Source of the DNA: Acidimicrobiia bacterium | GTDB taxonomy: Bacteria; Acidobacteriota; Vicinamibacteria; Vicinamibacterales; CAVVIG01 | Length of the DNA: 64,000 bases | Assembly (NCBI GenBank): GCA_016871175.1 | Contig: VFZL01000010.1 | Location: 1 to 64,000, forward strand | Reading direction: 5' to 3' | In this document: piece by piece, positions 36,113 to 45,769 of the stretch | How the letters are laid out: each line of letters starts with the position of its first letter | Position numbering within the stretch: position 1 is the stretch's first letter | Translations under genes and position numbers: made by a program | The notes under the pieces: generated by a model | What the model saw: only the letters and a program-made list of their open reading frames with translations | What the model was told of the DNA's origin: nothing | The model's database searches: none

Positions 36113-37971
36113 GCGCTCGCGGTCTCTGAGCGACCGACAGTCGGGAATCGCGCGACGAAGGTCGCACCCTGCCCTCGCCCCTCGCTCAACGCGGTGATCG
36201 TTCCGCCATGCGACTCCACGAGATGTCGCACGATCGCGAGTCCGACCCCAACGCCACCATGTGCGCGCGTGGTCGATCCGTCCGCTTGCCGGAAGCGCTC
36301 GAAGATCACCGGTAGGGCCTCGGGCTCGATGCCCCGTCCCACATCCGCGACTTCGACCTGTGCGGAACCCGGCTCTGCGACGACCGTCACGCGCACCGCC
36401 CCCTGCGCGTCCGAGAACTTCACCGCGTTCGAGAGCAGGTGCCAGAACACTTGACGCAGACGCGCGGCATCCGCCATCAACACCACCGGATCCGTGGGCG
36501 CGTCGATGGCGAAGTCAATCGCCTTCAGATCGATCGCCGGCTGTACGGCGTCCACCGCCGCTTCCAACACCGTCATGAGGTCGGTGGGCTGGCGGTCGAG
36601 CATCAACGTCCCGTGGACGATCCGCGACAGGTCCAGCAGGTCGTCGATGAGTGCCGCTTGCGCCTTGGCGTTTCGCGCCAAGGCGTCGATGGCGCGCCGG
36701 GTCTGATCGTCGCTCATCCGCCCGGTGCGCAGCAGCCGCAGCCAGCCCAGAATCGCGGCCGCCGGCGTCCGCAGCTCGTGTGACATCGTCGTCACGAACT
36801 CGTCTTTCAGACGGTTCACGGCATCGGCCGAGGCGCGCGCGCTCTACTCGCGCTTCAACAGCGCGTCTCGCTCGCCGTCGATCGCCTTCCACGCGGAGAT
36901 GTCTCGGAACGTCTTGATGGTGCCGATCGCCTCGTCGCGCTCACCGCGGATGGTCGACTCCATGTGCTCGATCGGCCGCTCCTGGTGGTCACGACCGATG
37001 AGCGTCGCCTCGCGGAGCGCGCCGTCCATCGAGCGGATCGAGAATACATCGCCGACCGGGCGACCGATCGCCGCCTCCTCCGTCCAGCCGGTCAAGTCCG
37101 CGGCCGCCCGGTTCATCAGCGAGATCCGGCCGGCGCGATCGGTCACCAGCACCGCGTCGGTCGTGCTGCGGGGCGCCGCGGCATACGACGCGATCTGCGT
37201 CAGGTGCTCCACTTGTTCCTGGACCCGATCAATGGCGGCGCGATACGTCACGTGGAGGATGAAGAGGAGCGGCAGGATCAGGGAGAGCGTGGTCACATCG
37301 ACCACGCGGGCCACGGTCATCAGGACCAGGACACCGCCGATAGCGGCGCCGCTGAAATAGGTCAGCCACAGCGCCGAGAAGTACTGCCGCCACACCGCCG
37401 CGATGCTCGCGTGCCGCTCGTAGGCCACGGCCGTCGCGACCAGGCCGGTGTTCAGGATGAAGTAGGCCGCGGCGAAGAGCACCAGCGGGCCGATGACGGT
37501 ACGAATCGTCCCGGGCTGATTCGCGAGCGGACCGGTGTCGCCAGCGGCGAAGAACAGCTGCGCGGCCAGCCACATGGCGAGCGCGGTGGAAGTGGCGTTG
37601 AACAGCACTCGAACCGGAAAGGCGCTTGAACGAGTGAGGCGCAGCGACATGACCAGGGCGTCCAACATGACCATGACGGCGCCAGCCGCCGGGCCATACA
37701 GCAGGGCGCTGGCAATGGTGAACGTGTCCGAGATCGAGAAGCTGACTGGTACGTCGCGCATCCGAAACGTGGCCCAGCCGGTGGCTAGCGTCAAGCCGGC
37801 CAGCATGAAGAAGGTGGTACCCACGGTGCCGCTGACAACGACCGGGACCGAGATGACCAGCACGTACGCCCCGGCGGCCACGGCCAAAATCAGCAGCGCC
37901 AGGCGGATATCCTGGGCCACACGTTCACGCAGCGGGGTGGTGTGGACGTCCGGGAGTGCTGGGGACGGCAC
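36109..37971 (-). pseudogene. Membrane sensor histidine kinase with PAS domain, interrupted by an in-frame TAG
   Basis: The first part (GTG at 37971) has about eight membrane helices (residues 20-240), a PAS domain (TDAVLVTDRAGRISLMNRAA) and a short linker. A TAG at 36846-36844 breaks it (ALLKRE-stop-SARASADA). The same frame resumes with HisKA (phospho-acceptor His in TTMSHELRTP) and the HATPase domain with N box (LLSNAVKF), G1 box (DVGRGI) and FERF. Relatives usually have glutamine at the stop position, so CAG to TAG is likely. A restart ATG at 36819 would yield a soluble kinase core without its sensor. No response regulator is adjacent. Confidence 0.85.
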
Positions 37972-38232
37972 AAAGTCACACTATACGCGCTCCAAGGCAA
38001 GAATCGGCCATTCGCCCATACAAGAGCGTGAAAACTCGGGAAGACCGGTCGGCATAGCGCGGCACTCCGCCTATCCCACGAAGGCGACCCTCAGGGCTCG
38101 AAGGCGCACGAGCGATGGGCGACCCTCGAGACCCGCGACTGGGGACTTGGGGCTGGCAACCTTGTGACTGGCAGCGAAAATCGGCACAACGCGCAACACT
38201 CAGCCGAGCAGGAGCCCGTGATACCCTGACGC

Positions 38233-40563
38233 ATGCTTCAAGGGCGGAAGAGGGCCTCTCGGTTGCGACGCCTCATGGTCGCGCTGGGTTTCTCGCTACT
38301 CTCGGGGCTTCTCAGCACTCAGGCACGCCTATTCGCCCAGGGGCAAACCCACGACCACCAGCCTCCGCCCGCGTCCGACACGTCGGCCTCGGGGGCTGCG
38401 CCCGCCGAGATACCCAGGCAGGGCGGCGTCATCGGCGCGGCTCCGGAGTACTCGATCCAGCCCCCCAGCGTCGGCCAGCGTCCCCCGGCCATCGACGGAG
38501 TCCTGAACGACGAGGCCTGGCGACGCGCGGCGGTCATCGACAAGTTCACGCAACAAGAGCCTGTGGAAGGGCAACCCGCCACCGAGCGCACCGAAGTGCG
38601 GATGCTGTACGACGCGAACCACCTCTACATCGCCATACACGCGTTCGACGCCGACCCCGCGTCGATCATCGCCACGGAGATGCGCCGCGATTCGTTGCGC
38701 ATCATGGACGAGGACAATTTCCAGGTGGTGTTCGACACGTTCCGCGATCGCCGGAACGGCTACATCTTCGTGACCAATCCGCTCGGCGCCAAGCTCGAGG
38801 AGCAGATCTTCGAGGAGGGCGGTGGCAACGCCCGCGGCTCGGCGTCGAACATCAATCGCGACTGGAATGGCGTGTGGGACGTGGCCGCCCGTCGCACGAG
38901 CGATGGCTGGACGGCCGAGATGAAAATCCCACTGGTCACGCTGCGGTCGCCCGACCTCCCCGTTCAGACATGGGGCGTCAACTTCTTCCGCAGCATCCGC
39001 CACAAGAACGAGATGGTGTACTGGGCGCCGATCCCGAAGCCGTACGCCCTGCCAATGGTCAGCCGGGCGGGTGCGCTCACGGGCATGCGCGACATCAATC
39101 GGGGTCTCGATCTCCGCCTCAAGCCGTTCCATATCGGCGGCGCGCGCCGAGATCGCACCGGCAGCGCGCTGGGCACGAGCGCCATCAACGACTTCGGTCT
39201 CGACGTGAAGTACGGGCTCAAGGCCGGGCTCGCGCTCGACGTGACGGTGAACACCGACTTCGCCCAGGCTGAGGTCGACGAACAGCAGGTGAACCTGACG
39301 CGGTTCGCGCTGTTCTTCCCAGAGAAGCGGGACTTCTTCCTCGAGAACTCGGGTCAGTTCACCATCAGCAATCAAGGCACCGATCGTTTGATGGATTTGT
39401 TCTTCAGCCGACGAATCGGCCTCTCCGAAACCGGGACGCCCATCGGCATCGTCGGCGGCGCACGGGTGACCGGCAAGATGCCCGGCGGCAACAACTTGGC
39501 CGTCATGAACATTCAGACGGAAGACACCACCGGGCGGCAGAACGGGCGACCGGGCGACAACTTCCTCGTCGCACGCTACAGCAAGGACATCTCGCGTCGG
39601 TCGAAGCTCGGCGGCCTCTTTATCAACAAGGATCAAATCGGCACTGGCCGCTTCAATCGCACGATGGCGATTGACGGGCTGTACATGCCGACGTCGACCT
39701 TCTCGATGATGACCTTCCTGGCGAAGACGTCCTCGCCTGACCTCGCGACCGAGCAGTCGGCGTTCCACGCACGCGCGCTGTTCCTCAACACGCGATGGAA
39801 CACATTTGCCGAGTACACAGACATCGGCGACAACTTCAATGCGGAGGTCGGCTTCGTGCCGCGACGCGGCATCCGGCAGTCGAAGCTGCACATCGAGCGC
39901 AACCCGCGGCCCGGCGGCATCATCCGCGTGATGGACCCGATGTGGAACGTGACCTACACGACGGATCAGCAGAACCGCCTGCTCACGCGGCGATTCCACC
40001 ACATGCTCGGCACGCGCTTCCAAAACGGGACCTATCTGAATGTGTGGTGGAACAACTGGTACGAGCGCCTCGACGAGCCGTTTCGTCTCCAAGGGGTCGT
40101 GACGATTCCGGTCGGCGTCTATCGGTTCGACGAGTTCATGTTCATGTACAACAGCAATCCAGCTCGCCGCTTTTACCAGAGCATCCGGTATTCGCCGCAG
40201 ACCTTCTTCGACGGCACGCGTCGAAATCTCGACCTCACGGTCGGCTTGCGCGGCGGCAGCCGCTTCTCCACCGAGCTTGGGTATCAGCGCAACAACGTCA
40301 ATCTCCCATGGGGCAGCTTCGCCGTCGACCTGAGCATCTTGCGGGTGGACTTCTCGTTCTCGCCGCGACAGACACTCCGCACGCTGTCGCAGTACAACTC
40401 GTTGACCAATCAGCTCTCGACGAGCTTCCGTTACAACTTCATCTACAGGCCGGGCAGCGACATCTTCGTCACCTACGACGAGATGCAGGCCAACACGATT
40501 GGCGCGCCGCTGATTCGAAATCGGCAATTCGCGATCAAGACCACCTATCTCCTGTCACGCTAG
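38233..40563 (+). CDS. DUF5916 protein with N-terminal carbohydrate-binding-like domain
   Basis: This 776-residue protein has a signal sequence (hydrophobic about 14-35). Residues about 75-280 form a CBM9-like domain (PPAIDGVLNDEAWRRAAVID, then EVRMLYDANHLYIAIHAFD). The remainder matches the DUF5916 beta-barrel-like region (FALFFPEKRDFFLENSGQFT, a hallmark block) and ends in an aromatic-rich strand region. These proteins are exported and probably sit at the outer membrane; their ligand is unknown. The gene is preceded by a loosely repetitive GACT-rich stretch and is divergent from the kinase. Confidence 0.8.
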   Translation: MLQGRKRASRLRRLMVALGFSLLSGLLSTQARLFAQGQTHDHQPPPASDTSASGAAPAEIPRQGGVIGAAPEYSIQPPSVGQRPPAIDGVLNDEAWRRAAVIDKFTQQEPVEGQPATERTEVRMLYDANHLYIAIHAFDADPASIIATEMRRDSLRIMDEDNFQVVFDTFRDRRNGYIFVTNPLGAKLEEQIFEEGGGNARGSASNINRDWNGVWDVAARRTSDGWTAEMKIPLVTLRSPDLPVQTWGVNFFRSIRHKNEMVYWAPIPKPYALPMVSRAGALTGMRDINRGLDLRLKPFHIGGARRDRTGSALGTSAINDFGLDVKYGLKAGLALDVTVNTDFAQAEVDEQQVNLTRFALFFPEKRDFFLENSGQFTISNQGTDRLMDLFFSRRIGLSETGTPIGIVGGARVTGKMPGGNNLAVMNIQTEDTTGRQNGRPGDNFLVARYSKDISRRSKLGGLFINKDQIGTGRFNRTMAIDGLYMPTSTFSMMTFLAKTSSPDLATEQSAFHARALFLNTRWNTFAEYTDIGDNFNAEVGFVPRRGIRQSKLHIERNPRPGGIIRVMDPMWNVTYTTDQQNRLLTRRFHHMLGTRFQNGTYLNVWWNNWYERLDEPFRLQGVVTIPVGVYRFDEFMFMYNSNPARRFYQSIRYSPQTFFDGTRRNLDLTVGLRGGSRFSTELGYQRNNVNLPWGSFAVDLSILRVDFSFSPRQTLRTLSQYNSLTNQLSTSFRYNFIYRPGSDIFVTYDEMQANTIGAPLIRNRQFAIKTTYLLSR

Positions 40564-40582
40564 ACGTGATCAGCGCAGATCG

Positions 40583-41704
40583 TCAGCTGCTCTTCCCTCG
40601 CGCCGCCACCGGAATCCTCTCGACCACGTGAGTCCCCGCAACCAACGCAACCTCGTTGGCGAGATTCGAGACCACGCAGGCGTGATTCGGCAAGATGCGC
40701 ACGCGGTCGCCTGGGCGAGGCGCGGTCCCCCCGCTCACGCGGACCGTCGCGTGCTCTTCGGAGAGCCGGTCGATGTGCAAGTCCTCGTTGATGGTGTCGA
40801 CTGACGCGAGATCCGTGAACACCACGCCGTAGCCGGGACAACCGGCGCGGGCGATGAGGTCCGAGCTGAGCGTCTTGCTCCCGGCGTCGAGAATCACGCG
40901 ATCGCCGTGCGTCGTCACCACCGTCGAGAGGACCGTGAGCGCGCACTGATCCAACCTCGCCGATCCCAGTGCAACCTGGGTGCGGTCGTAGTAGACGTAG
41001 TTGCCGGGTCGCATCTCGGAGAGTCCGGGCGTGTCGGTGATGAAGCGAGCCGTCGGCGTGGCGCCGACACTGAGCTCGGATACGGCCACGCCTCGTGTCC
41101 GCACCGCCTCGGCCAGTTCCCGCAGCATGCGCGCCTCGTCGCGCGCGACCGTCGCGAGCGCCTCGTCCGACGGCTGGGCGTACGCGTGCCCGCAGTGGCT
41201 CAGCAACCCCCTGAAGCGCAGGCCCGGCGCCGCTGCGACCTCCTCGATGAAGTCGATGGCAGCCGGATCGCTCGGGTCGATTCCACAGCGATGGAAGCCG
41301 ACGTCCGCCTTCACCAGCACGTCCAGCCATCGACCAGCCGCCCGTGCCGCAGCCGACCAGGCGAGCACGACCTCGGCGTGGTCGACCACGAAGGAGAGCG
41401 CAACGCCGCGGTCTTGCAGGGCGAACACGCGGTCGGCGTTGCACGGGTGTAATGGATAAACCACACGCAGGTCGCGAAGGCCCGCCTCGGCGAACGTCTC
41501 TGCCTCGCCAAGCTTGGCGCAGCAAAGGCCAACCGCACCCGCGTCGAGCTGCCAGCCGGCGATCTGCGGGCTCTTGTGCGTCTTCGCGTGCGGACGGAGG
41601 CGCACGCCCGCCCGACGAGCGAGCGCCTGCATCCGGTCGATGTTGTCGCGAACCCGCGAGAACTCAATCAGGACGGCTGGCGTTCGCAGATCGTTCAAGG
41701 ACAT
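40583..41704 (-). CDS. D-threonine-aldolase-family PLP enzyme
   Basis: This 373-residue fold-type III PLP enzyme (alanine-racemase-like N-terminal barrel) starts at the ATG at 41704. The PLP lysine is K41 in RPHAKTHKSP, the signature of metal-dependent D-threonine aldolase and D-serine dehydratase-like proteins. The C-terminal domain has the Zn/Mn-binding pattern 'LPNHACVVSNL' (His-x-Cys). It probably cleaves D-beta-hydroxy amino acids to glycine and an aldehyde, or dehydrates D-serine; the exact substrate is not clear. The neighbouring ferredoxin on the same strand is not obviously linked. Confidence 0.82.
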   Translation of the reverse strand: MSLNDLRTPAVLIEFSRVRDNIDRMQALARRAGVRLRPHAKTHKSPQIAGWQLDAGAVGLCCAKLGEAETFAEAGLRDLRVVYPLHPCNADRVFALQDRGVALSFVVDHAEVVLAWSAAARAAGRWLDVLVKADVGFHRCGIDPSDPAAIDFIEEVAAAPGLRFRGLLSHCGHAYAQPSDEALATVARDEARMLRELAEAVRTRGVAVSELSVGATPTARFITDTPGLSEMRPGNYVYYDRTQVALGSARLDQCALTVLSTVVTTHGDRVILDAGSKTLSSDLIARAGCPGYGVVFTDLASVDTINEDLHIDRLSEEHATVRVSGGTAPRPGDRVRILPNHACVVSNLANEVALVAGTHVVERIPVAARGKSS

Positions 41705-41767
41705 GAATCCTGCCCCGGCGCTCACATCGACGTCTCAAGCGGGGCGGCGTACAAAAGGCCACGGTGA

Positions 41768-42118
41768 CTATGTCCAGACTGCAGGAGGCGTGATCGCTTC
41801 GTCCGGTGTGCTGCCAGGGTCCGGTCGGCCCGATCCCTCGAGGCAACTGATCGCCCGCACGCTCATATCGTGGTCGCAGCGAATCTGGCACGAGAGGCGC
41901 ACGCCGCTCAGCCCGCGCGCAGCCAGCCGCTCGCGCTCCGCCGCGGTCATCGTCGACGGCTCGCCGGCGATGAATTCCACGCGACAGGTCGTGCAACGGG
42001 CGTTGCCACCGCACGCGTGGAGGATGTCGACCTTGGCATCCTGCTCGATGGCAAGGACGAGCCGCTTGCCGTCCCGCACGTCGAACGTACCGTATCCGTC
42101 AACCGTTAGCTTGGGCAT
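41768..42118 (-). CDS. [2Fe-2S] ferredoxin
   Basis: This small electron carrier has 116 residues. The plant-type cluster ligands are C36, C42 and C45 (ACGGNARCTTC) and C77 (or C81) near the end of the domain (LSCQIRC). The C-terminal 25 residues are a Pro/Gly-rich tail beyond the usual domain. There is no signal peptide, so it is cytoplasmic. It is divergent from the MOSC gene with a 75-bp gap, which could share regulation. The redox partner is not identified. Confidence 0.85.
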   Translation of the reverse strand: MPKLTVDGYGTFDVRDGKRLVLAIEQDAKVDILHACGGNARCTTCRVEFIAGEPSTMTAAERERLAARGLSGVRLSCQIRCDHDMSVRAISCLEGSGRPDPGSTPDEAITPPAVWT

Positions 42119-42193
42119 CTTTACATCTTAGCGTGGCGGGACGTCGTACGGCGCGGCGATCGCGGCCGTCGACGGCCGAAGTGGTCATTTACA

Positions 42194-42886
42194 ATGGAGA
42201 CACCTGTGGACACAGTCGTTCCTTCGGTCGTCGCGATGCACGTCGGCGAGCCCGAGACGCTCGGGTTTGACGGCGCGGCGGCCTGGTTCGACGAGCCGTG
42301 GACGACGGCCATCTTCAAGCGACGCGTCGGTGGACCGACAACGGTTCACAAGGATGGTCTGGCCGGCGACCGTCAGGCTGATCGAGTGAACCACGGCGGC
42401 CCGGACAAAGCGATCTGCGTGTATCCGGCCGTGCACTATCCGCTTTGGCGCGCCGACCTGCAGCGGGAACTGAACGGCGCCGACTTCGAGTACGGCGCGT
42501 TCGGAGAGAACTTCACGGTCCAGGGTCTCACAGAGGACGGGGTCTGCATCGGGGACGTATACGCAGTCGGCCGTGAGGTCATCGTCCAGGTGTCGCAGCC
42601 GCGGCAGCCGTGCTGGAAGCTGGCGCGAAAGTGGCGGATCAAGGATCTCGCCGCCCGCGCCATCCACACGGGCCGCACCGGCTGGTACTTCCGCGTGCTC
42701 GAGGACGGTACGGTTGGAGTCGGGGATTCGGTGACGCTGCGTGAGCGGCCACATCCTGAGTGGACCATTGCCGCCGCAAACCGCGTGATGCACTTCCGCG
42801 AAGGCGACACGTGGGCGCTCGCTCATCTCGACCATCTGTCACAGAGCTGGAAGCACACACTCCGTGCACGCCTGACGCGGACGTAA
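42194..42886 (+). CDS. MOSC-domain protein (YiiM-like)
   Basis: This 230-residue protein has the MOSC signature: DGLAGDRQADRVNHGGPDKA (residues 54-73), GAFGENFTV, and the conserved active cysteine C140 in SQPRQPCWKL. MOSC proteins bind a molybdenum cofactor or handle sulfur from it; YiiM reduces N-hydroxylated compounds with an electron donor. The divergent ferredoxin is a plausible donor (inference). A -10-like TACAAT (42190-42195) overlaps the ATG, so the true start may be the GTG at 42206 or transcription may begin elsewhere. Confidence 0.85.
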   Translation: METPVDTVVPSVVAMHVGEPETLGFDGAAAWFDEPWTTAIFKRRVGGPTTVHKDGLAGDRQADRVNHGGPDKAICVYPAVHYPLWRADLQRELNGADFEYGAFGENFTVQGLTEDGVCIGDVYAVGREVIVQVSQPRQPCWKLARKWRIKDLAARAIHTGRTGWYFRVLEDGTVGVGDSVTLRERPHPEWTIAAANRVMHFREGDTWALAHLDHLSQSWKHTLRARLTRT

Positions 42887-43133
42887 GAGCGGCCTCGAAG
42901 TCCCCGTCCTCTCACCCCCCTCGTGGAAGTTCCACGTTCTCGTCGGAGCCCTTGGTGTCGGGCGACGGAGGTTCGGTCGCGGGACGATCGACGGGTCGCG
43001 CCCGCCACCCCAGCAGAGTCGGCCGGCATTCTGTCGTGGTGCTCTGGTCGAGCGCGTCGCTGGCTGAATGACGGATCAAACTGGAGGCGCGATCTGGACC
43101 CGCGCGCAACATAGAATCGGCTCAGGAGCTCAC

Positions 43134-44072
43134 GTGTCCACGCACGCACACCGGATTGACGGGCCTCTCTCGGGGCAGGTGGCCCTCGTCGCCGGAGCTA
43201 CGCGCGGCGCGGGTCGCGGGATCGCGCGCGCACTCGGCGAGGCAGGTGCCTTGTCTACTGCACGGGCCGCAGTGTTACGGGCCATCCATCACCCTACGGA
43301 CGCCCGGAGACGATTGACGAGACAGCCGCGATGATCGTTGGCGCGGGCGGTGCCGCCGTGCCCATCCGCGTGGATCACACGGTGGAATCCGAGGTCGCTG
43401 CGCTCGTCCGCCGCGCCACCGACGAGCATGGCCGCCTGGACGTGCTCGTCAACAGCATCGCCGGAGAGGAGCCGTTGATGAGGCAATACGGGTCCTTCTG
43501 GGAGGCGGACCTGACTCACGCCGACGTGGCGCTGCGGCAGGCCCTCGTGTCGCACATGCTCACGGCCAAACACGCGGCAACCGCGATGGTTCCGCGCACG
43601 CGGGGCCTCATCGTCGAGGTCACGGAGGCCGATACGCTCGGGGCCGGCGGCAACCCGATTGCGTGGTCGGTCAAGCTGGCGATCAAGGGACTGGCACTGA
43701 ACATGGCGACCGAGCTGCGGGCGCACGGCGTCACCGCCGTGGCCGTCACGCCGGGGTTCCTCCGGTCCGAAGCGATGTTGGAGCACTTTGGCGTCACCGC
43801 GGACAACTGGCGAGACGCTGGCGCGAAAGACAGCAACTTCCTGGAGTCGGAATCGCCGCTGTTCGTAGGACGCGCCGTCGCGGCCCTGGCCGCGGATGCT
43901 CGACCGCACCGGGCACCTGTGGAGCTCCTGGGAATTGAGCCGCGACTACGGGTTTACCGACGTCGATGGCCGACGGCCCGATTGGGGCGGCAGGGAACAG
44001 CTTGATTTCTCAATGTTCCCGTCCTCGTTCGTCGACTTATATCGCACGGGACTGGAGCTGCAACGCGACTGA
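43134..44072 (+). pseudogene. SDR-family oxidoreductase with two frameshifts
   Basis: GTG at 43134 follows AGGAG by six bases. The N-terminus has the Rossmann motif VAGATRGAGRGIARALGEAG. Between 43241 and 43253 the frame shifts by one missing base, after which coding continues (VYCTGRSVTGHPSPYGRPET, then IDETAAMIVGAGG). At about 43,901 one extra C restores the first frame, which reads DRTGHLWSSWELSRDYGFTD to the TGA at 44070-44072. The end matches this SDR subgroup. The usual catalytic YxxxK is not seen where expected; the segment reads IAWSVKLAIKG, with alanine four residues before the lysine. Confidence 0.8.
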
Positions 44073-44256
44073 TTGAAACGGCTGGCCGTGCGAACCGAAG
44101 GAGCGTTGCGTCAACTGCCGAGAACGTAAGCGGCGTGTCAGGCTGGGCCGAAGGCATCGCCGCCTCGCAGAACGGCGCGCGGGCACCCGCGACAGAACGG
44201 GATCGGGCATCGGGACCCGCGCCGCAACGCAGCCTGGGTTCGGGGCAGAGCCTTCG

Positions 44257-45210
44257 TCAAACGATGCGAATGGTTTCGCCGATGTCGCGCAGCGCGAGGC
44301 GATCGTGCTCGGACTTCAGCGCCGCCTGGGCCCGTTCAATGGGTTCACGTACGGGCTCGCGGCTCAACTGGAACGACTGATGGTGGACCGGCACGAACAG
44401 CCGTGCGCCGGCCGCGTCCGCCATCCGGACGGCCTGCTCGGGCGTACAGTGGTTGCGGATCCACGGATCGTAGGCGCCGATCGGCATCACGGCCGCCTCG
44501 AATGGGCCGTAGCGCCGGTACGACGCGAAGATCGGTGTGTCGGCCGTGTCGCCGGCAATCAGAAGCGTGCGCCCTTCACGTTCGACCACGTACCCGTTGT
44601 ACCCGCGGTAGGTATCGTGTTGTAGGCGCGCGCCCCAGTGGCGCACCTGGACGGCGCGCACGTGCACGTCGCCGCGAGGCGTGACGATCCGCGCGGCCTC
44701 GTCCCACCGCAGCTCGCGCACGGAGGAATACGGTCGGCGCGGGAGCAGGTCCGACGTCTGGCTCGCCATCACCACCGCCGGTCGACCGCTGACTGCGGCA
44801 AGCGATGGTGTATCCAGATGGTCGAAGTGCGCGTGCGAAACGAGGAGGAGGTCGATATCCGGGAGCGCATCTGGCCCGAGTGCGCAGGCCGTCAGCCGCA
44901 GCGGCCCGATCGAGCCGACCCAGGCGTCGATGCCGATCCGAGCGAAGAGCGTCGGATCGGTCAGGATGCGCACACCGTAGAAGTTGATGAGCACGGTCGC
45001 GTGGCCGAGCCAGGCCAGCGTCACTGCGTTGTCGGACCACGTCAGCGGGTCGGGCGTCTGTCGCGCCGGTGGCACCACCCGGCCGAACTCCCCCATCCGA
45101 CCGCGAATGAACCGCATCGGGAAGGAGTCCCACATCAAGCCGCCCACGCCCGCCAGAGCGGCGCTCGCCAGAAACATCCGGCGGCTGGGGCATCGACGGA
45201 AAGAACTCAT
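44257..45210 (-). CDS. MBL-fold metallohydrolase (NAPE-PLD/UlaG-like)
   Basis: The product has 317 residues from the ATG at 45210. A Tat-like or signal-anchor leader opens it (RRMFLASAALAGVGGLMW). The metal-binding motif is VSHAHFDHLD (HxHxDH). Further ligands are expected in 'RHWGARLQHD', 'IAGDTADT' and 'PVHHQSF', as in the NAPE-phospholipase D-like and L-ascorbate-6-phosphate lactonase-like group (ITWLGHATVLIN-type start). It is a probable extracytoplasmic hydrolase of unknown substrate. Confidence 0.82.
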   Translation of the reverse strand: MSSFRRCPSRRMFLASAALAGVGGLMWDSFPMRFIRGRMGEFGRVVPPARQTPDPLTWSDNAVTLAWLGHATVLINFYGVRILTDPTLFARIGIDAWVGSIGPLRLTACALGPDALPDIDLLLVSHAHFDHLDTPSLAAVSGRPAVVMASQTSDLLPRRPYSSVRELRWDEAARIVTPRGDVHVRAVQVRHWGARLQHDTYRGYNGYVVEREGRTLLIAGDTADTPIFASYRRYGPFEAAVMPIGAYDPWIRNHCTPEQAVRMADAAGARLFVPVHHQSFQLSREPVREPIERAQAALKSEHDRLALRDIGETIRIV

Positions 45211-45299
45211 CCATCTCACATTGTAGGGCGTCAACGACCTCCCTCAGCGTGCGATTGGCGGCCTGCACGCCGAAGGCGGGTGACGGGGGTCGAGACGGA

Positions 45300-45722
45300 C
45301 TAGCGGCCTGTCGTGCGGACGCGATTGTTCCGGGGCCCGTGTTCGAGCTCCACGACCCCTATGAGCTCGAGAATCGGCGTCACGTAGTTCGCGAAGCGAC
45401 CGTGGTAGCCCTTCCGAAGCCCGTAGTAGCCGCCGACCGAATTCTTGGCGTCGCGTGCCCACGCCTCGACCGTACCCGGCTGCACAGGCTTCCCTTCGTC
45501 GGCGTTGCCGAGCGGCATCAAGTCGCCGTGCTTCTTGAGCATCTTCGCCAGGTCCTCGAGGCACCCCAGGTGATACGACAGCGTCGCGGAACCGACCTAC
45601 ACCACCAACGCGGGAGGCTTGAGGCTCTCGTCACGCCAGGCCTTGTAGTTGGACGAGAGAGACGGGAGCTCGTCCCGTACATGCCGGTCCCAGCGCGAGC
45701 TCGGTCTGACGCACGTCGTCAC
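45300..45722 (-). pseudogene. Small protein of unknown family, interrupted by an in-frame TAG
   Basis: A GTG at 45722 opens a frame reading RWDRHVRDELPSLSSNYKAW and PPALVV, then TAG at 45599-45597. The same frame continues VGSATLSYHLGCLEDLAKML and ends at 45300 (NNRVRTTGR). Both halves have normal protein-like composition and the second half has an aromatic-rich segment (GGYYGLRKGYHGRFANYV). The full length would be about 140 residues. I do not recognise the family. The stop could derive from CAG or TGG by one change. Confidence 0.45.
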
Positions 45723-45769
45723 GCTCGCGAGTTCTGAGTCAGCCGATCCGAACTCAACTCACAACTGCT

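Noticed and set aside
38329-40527. A 732-codon open frame opposite the DUF5916 gene
   Set aside because: It mirrors the codon pattern of the sense gene, which has clear domains; composition is rich in Arg/Glu/Val repeats with no motif. Similar mirror frames at 3858-5252, 6905-8065, 11263-12588, 14580-15836, 54795-56960 and 60716-61996 are rejected likewise.
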